Origin: Anaerocolumna sedimenticola
Lineage (GTDB): Bacteria > Bacillota > Clostridia > Lachnospirales > Lachnospiraceae
Assembly: GCF_009931695.1 (NCBI RefSeq)
Contig: NZ_CP048000.1
Location: forward strand, 804,501-868,500
Direction: 5' to 3'
DNA: 64,000 nt
Shown: positions 44,367-54,442 of the stretch, piece by piece
Position numbering within the stretch: position 1 is the stretch's first letter
Layout: every line of letters starts with the position of its first letter
Translations under genes and position numbers: made by a program
The notes under the pieces: model-generated
What the model was told of the DNA's origin: nothing
Database searches by the model: none
The model's input: the letters and a program-made list of their open reading frames with translations, nothing else

Positions 44367-45568
44367 TTATACTTCAAACAATTTATTAATTATTTCATAA
44401 CCACGATTAACAATATTACCACTTTCCCTTGCTTCTGCTTCATTGTAGTTCCAGGAATTATTAAGCTCCTTAGTACTATCATAGAACATATAGGGTACAG
44501 GATCACTTGTATGGGTACGACAGTGAATGGGGGTCGGATGATCCGGCATGATTATCATTCGGTAAGGAACTTTACTTAAATCCATCTGTTCTTTTACTAC
44601 TCTAATAACCTTATCATCCAAATACTCTACTGCTTTTATTTTATTCGGGATACTGCCCTGATGACCCATCTCATCAGGTGCTTCTATATGAATATATACA
44701 AAATCACAATTTTTTTCAAGTAATTCTTTTACTCCTGCCATGGCTTTTCCAACATAATTGGTATGAAGCGTTCCATCTGCGCCTTCCACTTCCACAACTT
44801 TCATATCAGCTCCTGCTGCAATCCCTTTTAATAAGTCAACCGCTGATATCATAGAACCTTTCTTATGGAACTTTTCTTCAAAGGAGGTTAAGGCCGGTCT
44901 GGTTCCTGCTCCCCAAAACCAAATGGAATTAGCTTTATTTAAGCCTTTTTCAGCTCTTTCTATATTAAGCGGGTGATTATTTAAGATATCATAACTTTTT
45001 TTCATCATATCTTTTAGATATTCATCCTGTGGCAAATATGTTCCTATTACCTTACCTAAGATATCATGGGGGGTACCAATTCCACTGCTTCCCCCTTATC
45101 CCATATGGTAAGATGCCTGTAGCTCGTCCCAACATAATACTTATATGTGTCATTTTCTAATTCCTTCCTGACCGCTTCCAACAGAATCGCCGCATCTTCT
45201 GTTGATATTTCGCTGGAACTGTGATCAATGATGGTTTTTTCTTCATAGGGAAGGTTATCGTCCGATACGGTAACGATATTACACCTTAATGCAATATCCG
45301 TCGGTTTCATATCAACACCGATACTTAATGCTTCCAGTGGTGAGCGGCCGGTATAATACTGTCTGGGGTTATATCCAAGCACGGATAAATTAGCGGTATC
45401 ACTGCCCGGTTTCATTCCCTCGGGTATTGTATAACATAATCCGATTTCTGACTTTTTCGCTAATTGATCCATGGTTGGTGTAACCGCATATTCTAATGGA
45501 GTTTTTCCTCCTAATTCTTCAATTGGTTCATCCGCCATTCCATCGCCCAGTATAATAATGTACTTCAT
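44367..45568 (-). pseudogene. apgM: ApgM-type phosphoglycerate mutase/homoserine kinase gene with a frameshift
   Basis: The N-terminal part (45568-45056) starts MKYIIILGDGMADEPIEELG and contains GSDTANLSVLGYNP. It ends prematurely after ELVPPMIS. The C-terminal part continues in another frame with PHDILGK, PQDEYL and MPDHPTPIHCRTHTSDPVP. One extra C in the six-C run near 45069-45074 would join them into about 400 residues. The family converts 2- and 3-phosphoglycerate. A homologue beside hom and lysC in organisms lacking ThrB serves as homoserine kinase, which fits here. The break may be a homopolymer sequencing error. Confidence 0.82.
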
Positions 45569-45577
45569 TTTTTACTC

Positions 45578-45659
45578 CTAACTGCGTGCCTGGCACGCTT
45601 CAAATCAGAGGTGAAAATTTATTTTCACTTTGCACCTATTGCAGACCTGTCTGCGGTAC
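45578..45659. repeat. 82-bp direct repeat, copy 1
   Basis: It contains three small palindromes in a row: GCGTGCCTGGCACGC, GTGAAAATTTATTTTCAC and GCAGACCTGTCTGC. It is nearly identical to 45735-45818. Confidence 0.75.
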
Positions 45660-45734
45660 TGCCATCATAGATAGTTGAAAGAATCGTATCTGGCATTCCT
45701 TTCACTAATTATATTTTCTTTCAACTTTAGCTCA

Positions 45735-45818
45735 CTAACTGCGTGCCTGGCACGCTTCAAATCAGAGGTGAAAATTTATTTTCACTTTGCACCCATTGCA
45801 GACCGCCGTCTGCGGTAC
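45735..45818. repeat. Direct repeat, copy 2
   Basis: It matches 45578-45659 except for one substitution and a small change in the last palindrome (GCAGACCGCCGTCTGC). It lies just after the hom stop and before apgM. The 75 bases between the copies show no gene. Confidence 0.75.
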
Positions 45819-45828
45819 CCTCCGGCTG

Positions 45829-47046
45829 TTAAAACATGACACGGATGATACTTATTATCTTATCAATGTTTATTGCTTTTTCCCGGTAGATTTCTTCACT
45901 CATCTGCAACGTAATAAATGCATATTCGTTATCTACACCGGGCGCTTTCACTTCTTCCACATGACCAAAGATATAAGCAACCTTTTCTTTCATTTCATCA
46001 CTGTTATCTGCTATTCTAACAAAAAATCTATGTTTTGCATTTTTTATGTCCGATAATTTTAATTTCTTACTGCTCCATAGAGTCATGATATTGGTACCAA
46101 TATGTTTTGCAGCATCCACCACATCTGCCACCACCGCACTGGCTGTTGGTAATTTACCAGCACCACTGCCATAAAACATAACATCACCGATTACATTACC
46201 TCTTACAAATATCCCGTTAAATACATCATTTACACTGAATAAAGGGTGCGTCGGTTTGATTAACATCGGGGCTACCATGGCATATACATGGTCCTGTTCT
46301 TTTCTGCTGGTACCAAGTAACTTTATGCTGGCTCCCATTGCTTTTGCATACTTAATATCAGCATCTGTTATTTTGGTGATACCCTCGGTATAAATATCTT
46401 CAAAATCCACCTGCATTCCAAATGCCAGGGAAGATAATATTGCTATTTTTCTGCAGGTATCAAAGCCTTCTATATCTGCTTGGGGATTACGCTCTGCATA
46501 ACCTTTCATTTGCGCTTCTTTTAATACAGAATCAAAATCTGAACCTTCATTACTCATTTTGGTTAATATATAATTAGTTGTTCCATTTAAAATACCGGTG
46601 ATTTCTTCAATCTCATCTGCAGTTAAGGATTGGTTTAAAGGACGGATAATAGGAATACCGCCGCCGACACTTGCCTCAAATAAGAAGTTTACCTTTTTTG
46701 TTTTAGAAAGCTCTAACAGTTCGGCGCCATGTTTTGCAACTAATTCTTTATTGGAGGTACATACGCTCTTACCTTTTAAGATTGACTCTTTTACAAAGGT
46801 ATAAGCAGGTTCAACACCACCCATAACTTCTACGATTATTTTAACTTCCGGATCATTTACAACTATGTTATAATCATGGACTATTTTCTCTTGAATGGGG
46901 TCTCCAGGGAAATCCCTTAAATCCAAAATATATTTCACATTAATCTCTTGTCCGCAGCGTTTATTTATACTGTCCCCATTTACGTTAAGTACTTCCACAA
47001 CACCGGATCCTACTGTGCCATAACCTAATACTGCTATATTAACCAT
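45829..47046 (-). CDS. hom: Homoserine dehydrogenase
   Basis: The protein has the NAD-binding start IAVLGYGTVGSGVVE, the catalytic-region GILNGTTNYILTKM and EAQMKGYAERNPQADIEGFD, and a C-terminal ACT domain (HRFFVRIADNSDEMKEKVAYIF). It reduces aspartate semialdehyde to homoserine, the branch point to Thr and Met. I start at MVNIAVLG after AAAGGAG. The downstream genes apgM and lysC complete a pathway group. Confidence 0.96.
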   Translation of the reverse strand: MVNIAVLGYGTVGSGVVEVLNVNGDSINKRCGQEINVKYILDLRDFPGDPIQEKIVHDYNIVVNDPEVKIIVEVMGGVEPAYTFVKESILKGKSVCTSNKELVAKHGAELLELSKTKKVNFLFEASVGGGIPIIRPLNQSLTADEIEEITGILNGTTNYILTKMSNEGSDFDSVLKEAQMKGYAERNPQADIEGFDTCRKIAILSSLAFGMQVDFEDIYTEGITKITDADIKYAKAMGASIKLLGTSRKEQDHVYAMVAPMLIKPTHPLFSVNDVFNGIFVRGNVIGDVMFYGSGAGKLPTASAVVADVVDAAKHIGTNIMTLWSSKKLKLSDIKNAKHRFFVRIADNSDEMKEKVAYIFGHVEEVKAPGVDNEYAFITLQMSEEIYREKAINIDKIISIIRVMF

Positions 47047-47077
47047 AAAATCTCCTTTCTGCATACCTCAATCAGTA

Positions 47078-47215
47078 AATTGCGAAAACTAAATAATCTT
47101 TTGAATATACCGTACAATTACTTTTTTCCGGCTTTATTGGCCTTTCGGGCCGGATTTGGCGCTGAAACTGTATTAATTATACGGTATCCAGATAGAATGG
47201 CTTAGTTTCGCAATT
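47078..47215. repeat. MITE-like palindromic repeat, copy 3
   Basis: The ends AATTGCGAAAACTAA and TTAGTTTCGCAATT are inverted, and inner arms ATACCGTACAATTA and TAATTATACGGTAT also pair. The core holds a GC-rich hairpin (CCGGCTTTATTGGCC, then GGGCCGG) not seen in copies 1 and 2. Confidence 0.75.
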
Positions 47216-47304
47216 GTATCTATCTAATTAATTCATTCCTTTTAACCTATGACATTCCACTCTATACAATATGACTGCAAATTCTTTCAAATGTCGTAAA
47301 CCGA

Positions 47305-47745
47305 TTACTCTCTCGCTAATATTTTTAAATAATGAATACCATCCAAAGCTTCTATTTCATCAAAAATAACCGCAGTATCACTAATATGCCCCGGAATCTC
47401 AATGCTAAGTGTTAAAGAAGCAATACCATTAACCGGAATACTCTGATGAATGGTTAAAATATTAGCCTCATTTTTAGCCACACAATTTAGTACGCAGGAT
47501 AATAATCCCGGTTTATCATCAACCTGAAGCATAAAAGTTATGGTCTTACCTCTTGCATTCTCATGAAATGGGAAAATGTCATCTTTATACTTATAGAAAG
47601 AACTTCTGCTGATTCCAACTATATCAGCAGCGTCCTGTACCGTAAAAACTTTTTCTGAGTCCAGAAGCCTTTTTGCCTCAACAACTTTAAGCAGGACTTC
47701 CGGAACTGCCTTTTTCTTAACTATGAAATATTTACTTTCATCCAT
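47305..47745 (-). CDS. UPF0735/PheB-like ACT-domain protein
   Basis: The 146-residue protein has an N-terminal helix-turn-helix-like part (FTVQDAADIVGISRSSFYKYKDDI) and a C-terminal ACT domain (FMLQVDDKPGLLSCVLNCVA, then LTIHQSIPVNG). PheB-family proteins accompany hom and related genes in Firmicutes and are thought to respond to amino acids. It lies upstream of hom with a repeat between, so it may be a separate unit. Confidence 0.88.
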   Translation of the reverse strand: MDESKYFIVKKKAVPEVLLKVVEAKRLLDSEKVFTVQDAADIVGISRSSFYKYKDDIFPFHENARGKTITFMLQVDDKPGLLSCVLNCVAKNEANILTIHQSIPVNGIASLTLSIEIPGHISDTAVIFDEIEALDGIHYLKILARE

Positions 47746-47991
47746 ACTTTGGCTCTCCTGAGTGCTTATTTTCGGATATTTTGGCCCCGATTTAACGGGG
47801 AGTTACTTCCTAAAATTTGTTAGGGTTTTATATGTATGTACAGGGAATACACATGTCTTTCACAGGAAGATATATTAACATACTTTCCTATTAATTGCAA
47901 CTACTTTTTTGAATAAATTCTCATAACTATTCAAATTTTTCGATTAATTATAGAATTTCAAAGGGGATTCGCCCTAATAATAGATGCAAAA

Positions 47992-48027
47992 AGAGATTGT
48001 CTCCTATTCATTTTAGAGACAATCTCT
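47992..48027 (-). terminator. Intrinsic terminator downstream of cheW
   Basis: AGAGATTGTCTC pairs with GAGACAATCTCT and, on the minus strand, TTTT follows. The rest of 47746-48119 shows no gene; a small CCCCGATTTAACGGGG hairpin lies at about 47792-47807. Confidence 0.8.
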
Positions 48028-48119
48028 TCAAAGAGCAAACACTGCAATTATTCATTGACAAGATTCAGTCCGATTCTGAAAGCTGCCTTCCTTTAAACAT
48101 CAGAATTGCAGAGTTTGCT

Positions 48120-48605
48120 TTATTGGTTGGCCATGAGGCTTTGAATATTTTCCTGTTCATTTGATGATAATATTCCGTCATGATCTAACAGAAGTATCAT
48201 CCTGCCGTTAATATTTGCCACACACTTGATATAGGAAGTGTGAATGCTTTTTACAATGGTTGGTGTTTCACTGATATTCTCAGCAGATATCTCCAGTATT
48301 TCTTTTACCGCATCTACTTCATAAGCCAGGAATATACCATTTGATTTTGTAATTATCAATTTTGTATTATCATCCATTTCTTTCTCTGCTAAGCTAAACT
48401 TCCTGCGCAGAGAAAATACCGGAATAACATCCCCTCTAAGATTGATAATTCCCCGGATATAGGATGGTGCATTAGGAATCGGTATCAAATCGGTATACTT
48501 TTCAATCGCATTAACTATCATGATATCCAATCCGAATTCTTCATCACCTAAAGTAAATATAACCTGCTTTGTTTGATTTTTCTGTACGTTTTTTGTTATC
48601 TCCAT
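48120..48605 (-). CDS. cheW: CheW-type chemotaxis coupling protein
   Basis: The protein of about 161 residues shows VIFTLGDEEFGLDIMIVNAIEKY, IRGIINLRGDVIPVFSLRRKF and a final IKCVANINGRMILLLDHDGIL, the CheW fold. It would link chemoreceptors to CheA. It is a single gene with its own terminator, apart from other chemotaxis genes. The start is at MEITKN; a second Met seven codons earlier is possible. Confidence 0.9.
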   Translation of the reverse strand: MEITKNVQKNQTKQVIFTLGDEEFGLDIMIVNAIEKYTDLIPIPNAPSYIRGIINLRGDVIPVFSLRRKFSLAEKEMDDNTKLIITKSNGIFLAYEVDAVKEILEISAENISETPTIVKSIHTSYIKCVANINGRMILLLDHDGILSSNEQENIQSLMANQ

Positions 48606-48682
48606 CTTTCGTACCCCTTCTTTCATCCATCAGTGATTCAGCCAAAGTGATAACTATCACACTTCGCTAATTAGATCATTTA

Positions 48683-49793
48683 TTATTTATTTATACTTAA
48701 CCATTTTAAGTATTCATTAATAAACGGATCCAGATTACCATCCAGTACGCTTGCCGCATTACCTACTTCCGCATTGGTTCTATGATCCTTTACCATGGTA
48801 TAAGGCTGCATAACATAGGATCTGATCTGGCTTCCCCAACCGATTTCCTTAATTTCACCCCGGATACCGGATTCTTTTTCCTGATTTTCCTGCTGTTTTA
48901 AAAGATAAAGCTTTGCCTTTAACATCTGCATGGCTTTATCTTTATTTTGAAATTGAGAACGTTCATTCTGACATTGTACCACAATACCGGTTGGTATATG
49001 AGTAATTCGAATCGCCGATGAGGTTTTGTTAACATGCTGTCCACCCGCACCACTGGAACGGAATGTATCAATCCTTAAGTCTCCTTCATCGATTTCAATT
49101 CCGGTGTCCTCTTCAATATCAGGCATAACATCACAGGATACAAAGGATGTCTGTCTTTTTCCTGCCGCATTAAATGGGGAAATACGAACCAGACGGTGTA
49201 CACCTCTTTCGGATTTTAAATGGCCATAAGCATTCAAGCCGTTAATCTGTAAGGTAACGGATTTAAGTCCTGCTTCTTCTCCATCCAGGAAGTCCAGCAT
49301 TTCTGTCGTATATCCTTTTTTATCCGCCCACTTTTGATACATTCTGCAGAGCATACTGGCCCAATCACAACTTTCCGTACCTCCGGCTCCCGCATGTAAG
49401 GTTAATATGGCATTATATTTGTCATATTCTTCGGATAAAAGAGTATTCAGACGCAACTCATCCAGTTCTTCCTTAAATTTATCTAACATTTCTTCTATCT
49501 CTGGAATCAGGGACGGATCATTTTCTTCGTAACCCATCTCAATCATTGTAGCAATGTCATCATAATCTCTTTTTAATGCATTATATTCCTCAACAATATC
49601 TTTTAGATTCTTTAATTCCTTGACATATCCTCCGGACTTTTCCGTAGAATCCCAGAAATTAGGTTCCTCCATGATATGTTCTATCATGTCGATTCGATCT
49701 AATTTACCTGCAAGGTCAAAGTGAATCCCCCACTTCAATTAATGGCTGTTCGTAGGTACTAAGACTATATTTTAACTGATCTAATTCAACCAC
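48683..49793 (-). CDS. prfB: Peptide chain release factor 2, with programmed +1 frameshift
   Basis: The main frame holds the GGQ loop (FRSSGAGGQHVNKT) and the SPF anticodon-like motif (RISPFNAAGKRQ). The real start is a GTG at 49793, after AGAGGTG, giving MVELDQLKYS. This 25-codon first frame ends in CTT TGA C at 49721-49715, the standard RF2 frameshift site, with GGGGG just upstream. RF2 reads UGA and UAA, so it regulates its own synthesis. The gene precedes cheW. Confidence 0.95.
49715..49731 (-). promoter_or_regulatory. Programmed +1 frameshift site of prfB
   Basis: CTT TGA C, preceded by a Shine-Dalgarno-like GGGGG a few bases upstream. When RF2 is scarce the ribosome pauses at UGA and slips forward one base. 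Confidence 0.9.
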
Positions 49794-49827
49794 TATTTCA
49801 CCTCTTTCATATATATTATTTTATGTT

Positions 49828-49975
49828 AGGTAATTGCAAAACTCTAAAGTTTTTAATATACCATACAATTAATACGAATTTCATAGCTCCAGTTGCCCTT
49901 AGAGCAAAATTCAGCTCTGAAATTCGTATTAATCACATGGTTTATAAATACAATAATTTAGTTTCGCAATAACCT
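49828..49975. repeat. MITE-like palindromic repeat, copy 2
   Basis: Terminal inverted repeats AGGTAATTGCAAAACT and AGTTTCGCAATAACCT pair with two mismatches. The core CAGTTGCCCTTAGAGC is the reverse complement of the one in copy 1. It occupies the gap between secA and prfB. Confidence 0.8.
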
Positions 49976-50007
49976 ATGGAAATGGTTTTAACGTATGCCA
50001 CCAATGG

Positions 50008-52578
50008 TTAACTTCTTCCGCAGCAATATTTATACTTCTTACCGCTTCCGCATGGACAAGGATCATTTGGTTGAATCTTTTTACCAACACGTCTTACAGG
50101 CCCTTGCTGTACCGTATCATCTTTATTGGTACCGGTTACTTTGGCAACCTGTTCTCTTTCCACATTCTGTTCAATACGGACATGCATCAAAGCTTTAACC
50201 GTATCTTCACGGATTGCATCTGTCATTTCATCAAACATTTCAAAGCCCATAAATTTAAATTCAACTAGCGGATCTCTTTGTCCATATGCCTGCAGACCAA
50301 TACCCTGACGTAATTGGTCCATATCGTCAATATGATCCATCCATTTTCTATCAATAACCTTTAATAAAATAACACGTTCAATTTCCCTGAGATGTTCTTT
50401 TTCAGGAAATTCTGCTTCTTTTGCTTCATAAAGACTAACCGCATCTTCTTTTAACTTCTGAATCAGTTCATTTTTCTTATAATATTTCAAATTGGAAGGA
50501 TCCTGTACAATCGGTTCCAGAGGAATAATAGGTATTAATAAATTGTTTAATTCATTTAAATCCCATTCTTCCGGCAGCTGATCGTCACTGATACTGGTGT
50601 TAACGCAATCTTCCACCGTATCGGTTATCATTTTGAAGATGGAATCCCTCATACTTTCACCGTCAAGAACTCTTCTTCTTTCGGCATAAATAATTTCTCT
50701 CTGGTCATTATTAACCTGGTCATACTCTAACAAATTCTTTCTGATACCAAAGTTATTATTCTCTATTCTTGTCTGAGCTTTCTCAATGGCGTTGCTTAAC
50801 ATCTTATGTTCAATCTGTTCCCCTTCCGGTAAACCTAAGGAATTGAACATACCCATTAAACGTTCGGAACCAAATAAACGCATTAAATCATCTTCCAGGG
50901 AAATAAAGAAACGGGATTCACCGGGGTCACCCTGACGTCCGGCACGACCTCTTAACTGGTTATCAATACGTCTGGATTCATGACGTTCCGTACCGATAAT
51001 CTTAAGTCCGCCGGCATCTACTACTCCTTCGCCTAATTTAATATCCGTACCACGTCCGGCCATATTGGTAGCAATGGTTACAGCGCCTGGCTGTCCTGCA
51101 TCAGCGATGATTTCAGCTTCTAATTCATGAAATTTCGCATTTAAAACCTTATGCTGTATATTTTTTTTCTTTAACAATTCGCTGATTTCTTCCGAAGCTT
51201 CAATTGTAATCGTACCTACCAGTACTGGTTGGCCTTTTTTATGAGATTCAATAATTTCATTTATTACCGCATTTAACTTCTCGCGTTTGGTCTTATAAAC
51301 CGCATCCTGTCTGTCAATACGGGCTACCGGTAAATTCGTGGGAACTTCAATTACGTCCATTCCATAGATATCTCTGAATTCCTTTTCTTCCGTTAAAGCA
51401 GTACCGGTCATACCGCTCTTCTTACCGTATTTATTAAAGAAGTTCTGGAATGTAATGGTTGCCAGAGTTTTGCTTTCCCTTTTTACCTTTACTTTTTCCT
51501 TTGCTTCTATCGCCTGGTGAAGACCGTCGGAATAACGTCTTCCCGGCATGATACGTCCGGTAAATTCATCTACGATTAATACTTCATCATCTTTAACAAC
51601 ATAATCTTTATCACGGAACATTAAATTATGAGCTCGTAATGCTAATATAATATTATGCTGTATCTCTAAGTGCTCCGGATCCGCAAGGTTTTCAATTTTG
51701 AAAAAGTTTTCTACTTTTGCAACACCTTCTGCAGTAAGGTTAACATTTTTATCTTTTTCATTAACAATGAAATCGCCTTCTTCTTCGATCTCTTCTTTCA
51801 TTAATGCTGCCATCTTGGTTAATTCAGCACTTTCTTTACCACGTACCAGCTGTCTTGCTAAAATATCACAAGCTTCATATAATCTGGTGGATTTACCGCT
51901 TTGTCCGGAGATAATAAGCGGAGTTCTGGCTTCATCAATTAATACGGAGTCAACTTCATCGATGATTGCATAATGAAGCCCTCTTTGTACCAGCTGCTCT
52001 TTATAAATAACCATGTTATCTCTCAGATAATCAAATCCCAATTCATTATTGGTAGCATAGGTTATATCGCAGGCATATGCTTCTCTTCTTTCGTCGTTAT
52101 CCATACTATTTAAGATAACACCAACTTTAAGTCCTAAAAATTCATGAATTTTTCCCATCCACTCGGCATCACGTTTTGCCAGGTAATCATTAACGGTAAC
52201 GATGTGAACACCCTTGCCCTCTAAGGCATTTAAATAAGCGGGAAGGGTTGAAACTAAAGTTTTACCTTCACCGGTTCTCATTTCTGCAATTCTTCCCTGA
52301 TGCAGAATAACACCACCCATTAACTGAACCCGGAAATGTCTGAGCCCTAAAACTCTTTTTGCTGCTTCTCTTACTACTGCATAGGCCTCCACCATGATAT
52401 CATCCAAGGTTTCGCCGTTTTTAAGTCTATTTTTAAATTCGATTGTTTTATTTCTTAATTCTGCATCGGAAAGATTTACTATAGTAGGTTCAAGCGCTTC
52501 AATTTGATCTACAATAGGAATAATTAATTTTATTTCTCTTTCACTGTGTGTACCAAATATCTTAGTTATAAAGCTCAT
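50008..52578 (-). CDS. secA: Preprotein translocase ATPase SecA
   Basis: The 856-residue protein has Walker A in [19 protein letters not shown], the [19 protein letters not shown] helicase motif, [13 protein letters not shown], and a C-terminal SEC-C zinc domain ([18 protein letters not shown]). It drives Sec-dependent secretion, which serves the signal-peptide proteins of the surface locus. The start follows AGGAGTGAAACGAAT. Confidence 0.98.
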   Translation of the reverse strand: MSFITKIFGTHSEREIKLIIPIVDQIEALEPTIVNLSDAELRNKTIEFKNRLKNGETLDDIMVEAYAVVREAAKRVLGLRHFRVQLMGGVILHQGRIAEMRTGEGKTLVSTLPAYLNALEGKGVHIVTVNDYLAKRDAEWMGKIHEFLGLKVGVILNSMDNDERREAYACDITYATNNELGFDYLRDNMVIYKEQLVQRGLHYAIIDEVDSVLIDEARTPLIISGQSGKSTRLYEACDILARQLVRGKESAELTKMAALMKEEIEEEGDFIVNEKDKNVNLTAEGVAKVENFFKIENLADPEHLEIQHNIILALRAHNLMFRDKDYVVKDDEVLIVDEFTGRIMPGRRYSDGLHQAIEAKEKVKVKRESKTLATITFQNFFNKYGKKSGMTGTALTEEKEFRDIYGMDVIEVPTNLPVARIDRQDAVYKTKREKLNAVINEIIESHKKGQPVLVGTITIEASEEISELLKKKNIQHKVLNAKFHELEAEIIADAGQPGAVTIATNMAGRGTDIKLGEGVVDAGGLKIIGTERHESRRIDNQLRGRAGRQGDPGESRFFISLEDDLMRLFGSERLMGMFNSLGLPEGEQIEHKMLSNAIEKAQTRIENNNFGIRKNLLEYDQVNNDQREIIYAERRRVLDGESMRDSIFKMITDTVEDCVNTSISDDQLPEEWDLNELNNLLIPIIPLEPIVQDPSNLKYYKKNELIQKLKEDAVSLYEAKEAEFPEKEHLREIERVILLKVIDRKWMDHIDDMDQLRQGIGLQAYGQRDPLVEFKFMGFEMFDEMTDAIREDTVKALMHVRIEQNVEREQVAKVTGTNKDDTVQQGPVRRVGKKIQPNDPCPCGSGKKYKYCCGRS

Positions 52579-52877
52579 ATTCGTTTCACTCCTGTATTAT
52601 TCTGTAATCAGTAAATGATAAGTTTAGTGTTATGGCTTACCCCAGGCAGCCTTGAATGACGCATAAAAATCAGCGGAAATATTATAATAAATTCTCGCCG
52701 GACCTATTATAATACTTTAAAAAAACTGAATAAACAGTTTCGTTTTCACAGTTCAACCTATATTGTATCATTTACGCTTATACTATTCAACACTTTTCGT
52801 AAAGTATACCCTATTGGAAATATTTTCGCAAGCAAAAAGTCTATCAAAGCAGCGTCATAACCAATCATCAAGAGTTC

Positions 52878-52940
52878 AAATGCGCGTTTGATTTATTGCA
52901 AGCATGCTTACCAATTCTTACTTTACTATCACAGAAATTA
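52878..52940. repeat. Second dispersed repeat family, copy Y
   Basis: ATTGCAAGCATGCTTACCAA followed by TTCTTACTTTACTATC resembles 54328-54398. It lies between secA and hpf. The rest of 52579-53024 shows nothing else but the hpf terminator. Confidence 0.5.
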
Positions 52941-52945
52941 TTAAA

Positions 52946-52962
52946 GGGGGCTTCACAGCCCC
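52946..52962 (-). terminator. Intrinsic terminator of hpf
   Basis: GGGGCT, a four-base loop and AGCCCC, followed on the minus strand by CTTT. It lies about 60 bases beyond the hpf stop. Confidence 0.7.
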
Positions 52963-53024
52963 TTAATTCAATAAGATCGTATTCCCTTTCTTATTGGTAT
53001 AATAACCATACCATAACGCTCGGC

Positions 53025-53552
53025 TTAATATTCCGGCTCTATTAATCCATAAGTATTACCCTTACGTTTATATACTACATTTACTTCATCTGTTTCCGCA
53101 TTCCTGTATACGAAAAAATTATGTCCTAATAATTCCATCTGTACGCACGCTTCTTCCGGATCCATCGGTTTTATGGCAAATTTCTTGGTTCTGATAATCT
53201 TAATGGTATCATCTTCTTCGAATTCATCATCCATAAAATTCTGGTTTAAGTTAGCTGCGGCCTGTTTTTGTTCTATAATTTTATTTTTATATTTTCTTAA
53301 TTGACGTTCAATTATTTCTTCTACTAAATCAATGGATACATACATATCATTACTTGTCTGTTCTGCACGTACCATACTTCCTTTCATAGGAATTGTTACT
53401 TCTATTTTCTGCCTTTCTTTTTCTACACTCATTGTTACATGGATTTCAGTATCAGGAGTAAAATATTTTTCCAGTTTGCCGATTTTTTCATAAACAGCAG
53501 TCTTAAGACCCTCTGTTACTTCAATATTTTTACCGCTAATAATATAACGCAT
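53025..53552 (-). CDS. hpf: Long-form ribosome hibernation promoting factor
   Basis: The 175-residue protein has the HPF N-terminal domain (MRYIISGKNIEVTEGLK, VTMSVEKERQKIEV) and the C-terminal dimerisation domain (ACVQMELLGHNFFVYRNAETD, VVYKRKGNTYGLIEPEY). The long form joins two ribosomes into inactive 100S dimers. The start at MRYIISG follows AAAAGGAGTTGATTCAT. It is a lone gene. Confidence 0.95.
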   Translation of the reverse strand: MRYIISGKNIEVTEGLKTAVYEKIGKLEKYFTPDTEIHVTMSVEKERQKIEVTIPMKGSMVRAEQTSNDMYVSIDLVEEIIERQLRKYKNKIIEQKQAAANLNQNFMDDEFEEDDTIKIIRTKKFAIKPMDPEEACVQMELLGHNFFVYRNAETDEVNVVYKRKGNTYGLIEPEY

Positions 53553-53889
53553 ATGAATCAACTCCTTTTAACTTTCTTATATAACTTTGTATCTGTATTA
53601 TAACACAATTCGCAGGAGGTGACAAGCTATTTCCTGGTTTGTGAAAATACGTATTAATATTTATCTTTAATACTACAAATTTATTTATTATTTTTTATAA
53701 TAATCCTATAAATCGCAATTTTTCGCCCAATTATTATTAATTGTACAACATATTTCTAATTTATTTGACAATAGATATATAAGTATCCTTTCTATCATAA
53801 TATGAATTTATTCCCAATTTTATCATTACTTACAAAACAAATATTCGCGCTTGACAGCCTGTTCCTGTTCGACAGGGGTGGTTATTCGT

Positions 53890-54002
53890 TGTGGATAATG
53901 TGGATAACTTGGTGCATAACTTCTTTTTCGTGTAAAATCAAGCTTTCAAATTGTGGATAACTTTTGGATAACTACACAGGTAACGACACTCATATATCCA
54001 CA
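53890..54002. promoter_or_regulatory. Cluster of DnaA boxes
   Basis: TGTGGATAA occurs at 53890-53898, 53899-53907 and 53952-53960. A one-mismatch form (TTTGGATAA) is at 53963-53971 and a reverse-oriented near match (ATATCCACA) at 53994-54002. An AT-rich stretch follows. No dnaA, dnaN or rpmH gene is in the window, so this is either an origin-like site or a DnaA-titrating or regulatory cluster. Confidence 0.6.
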
Positions 54003-54202
54003 CGTCAAAGCATATACTATTCTTTTGTGCAATTTGTATATACTATATTTTGTCAAGAGCATTCTCCCAACGGATTATTCCAGGTATGAATTAACTACGA
54101 TTTAATAAAATTCATACAATTTTTGAAACATTTTACCACATTCTATACAATAGGAAAGAACAACTTCCTATTGTCTGATGCACGGCGCGAAATCAGCGCC
54201 TT

Positions 54203-54233
54203 TTATCGGAAGATAAAAAGCATCTTCCGATAA
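54203..54233. repeat. Strong palindrome
   Basis: TTATCGGAAGAT and ATCTTCCGATAA flank a seven-base loop. A second hairpin, GGCGCGAAATCAGCGCC, lies at 54184-54200. No T run follows, so the function is open. The 53553-54442 gap contains no gene. Confidence 0.55.
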
Positions 54234-54327
54234 GTTATATTATGCGTAATATTGACTGAAAAATTCATCTTTTTCAACAAAGAACCGCCGCAAAATATTA
54301 TCTGTACCCAAAGCGGTGCATTTTCTC

Positions 54328-54398
54328 TCCGGTTCGCGTGCTCGTTGGAATTATTGCAAGCAAGCTTGCTAATTCTCACTTTGCTTTCGCGGAAATAA
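54328..54398. repeat. Second dispersed repeat family, copy X
   Basis: It begins TCCGGTTCGCGTGCTCGTT and ends TTCGCGGAAATAAAA, with a middle containing GCAAGCAAGCTTGC. Related copies are at 52878-52940 and 59161-59285. Confidence 0.55.
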
Positions 54399-54400
54399 AA

Positions 54401-54432
54401 AATGCTGATTACGAATTAACATAATCAGCATT
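54401..54432 (-). terminator. Intrinsic terminator of the NlpC/P60 gene
   Basis: AATGCTGATTA pairs with TAATCAGCATT and is followed by TTTTATT on the minus strand, just beyond the stop codon. Confidence 0.85.
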
Positions 54433-54442
54433 CTTAATATTC

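Noticed and set aside
53890..54002. Certain chromosomal oriC
   Set aside because: The box cluster is real, but dnaA, dnaN, rpmH and other usual neighbours are missing, so I report only a DnaA-box cluster.
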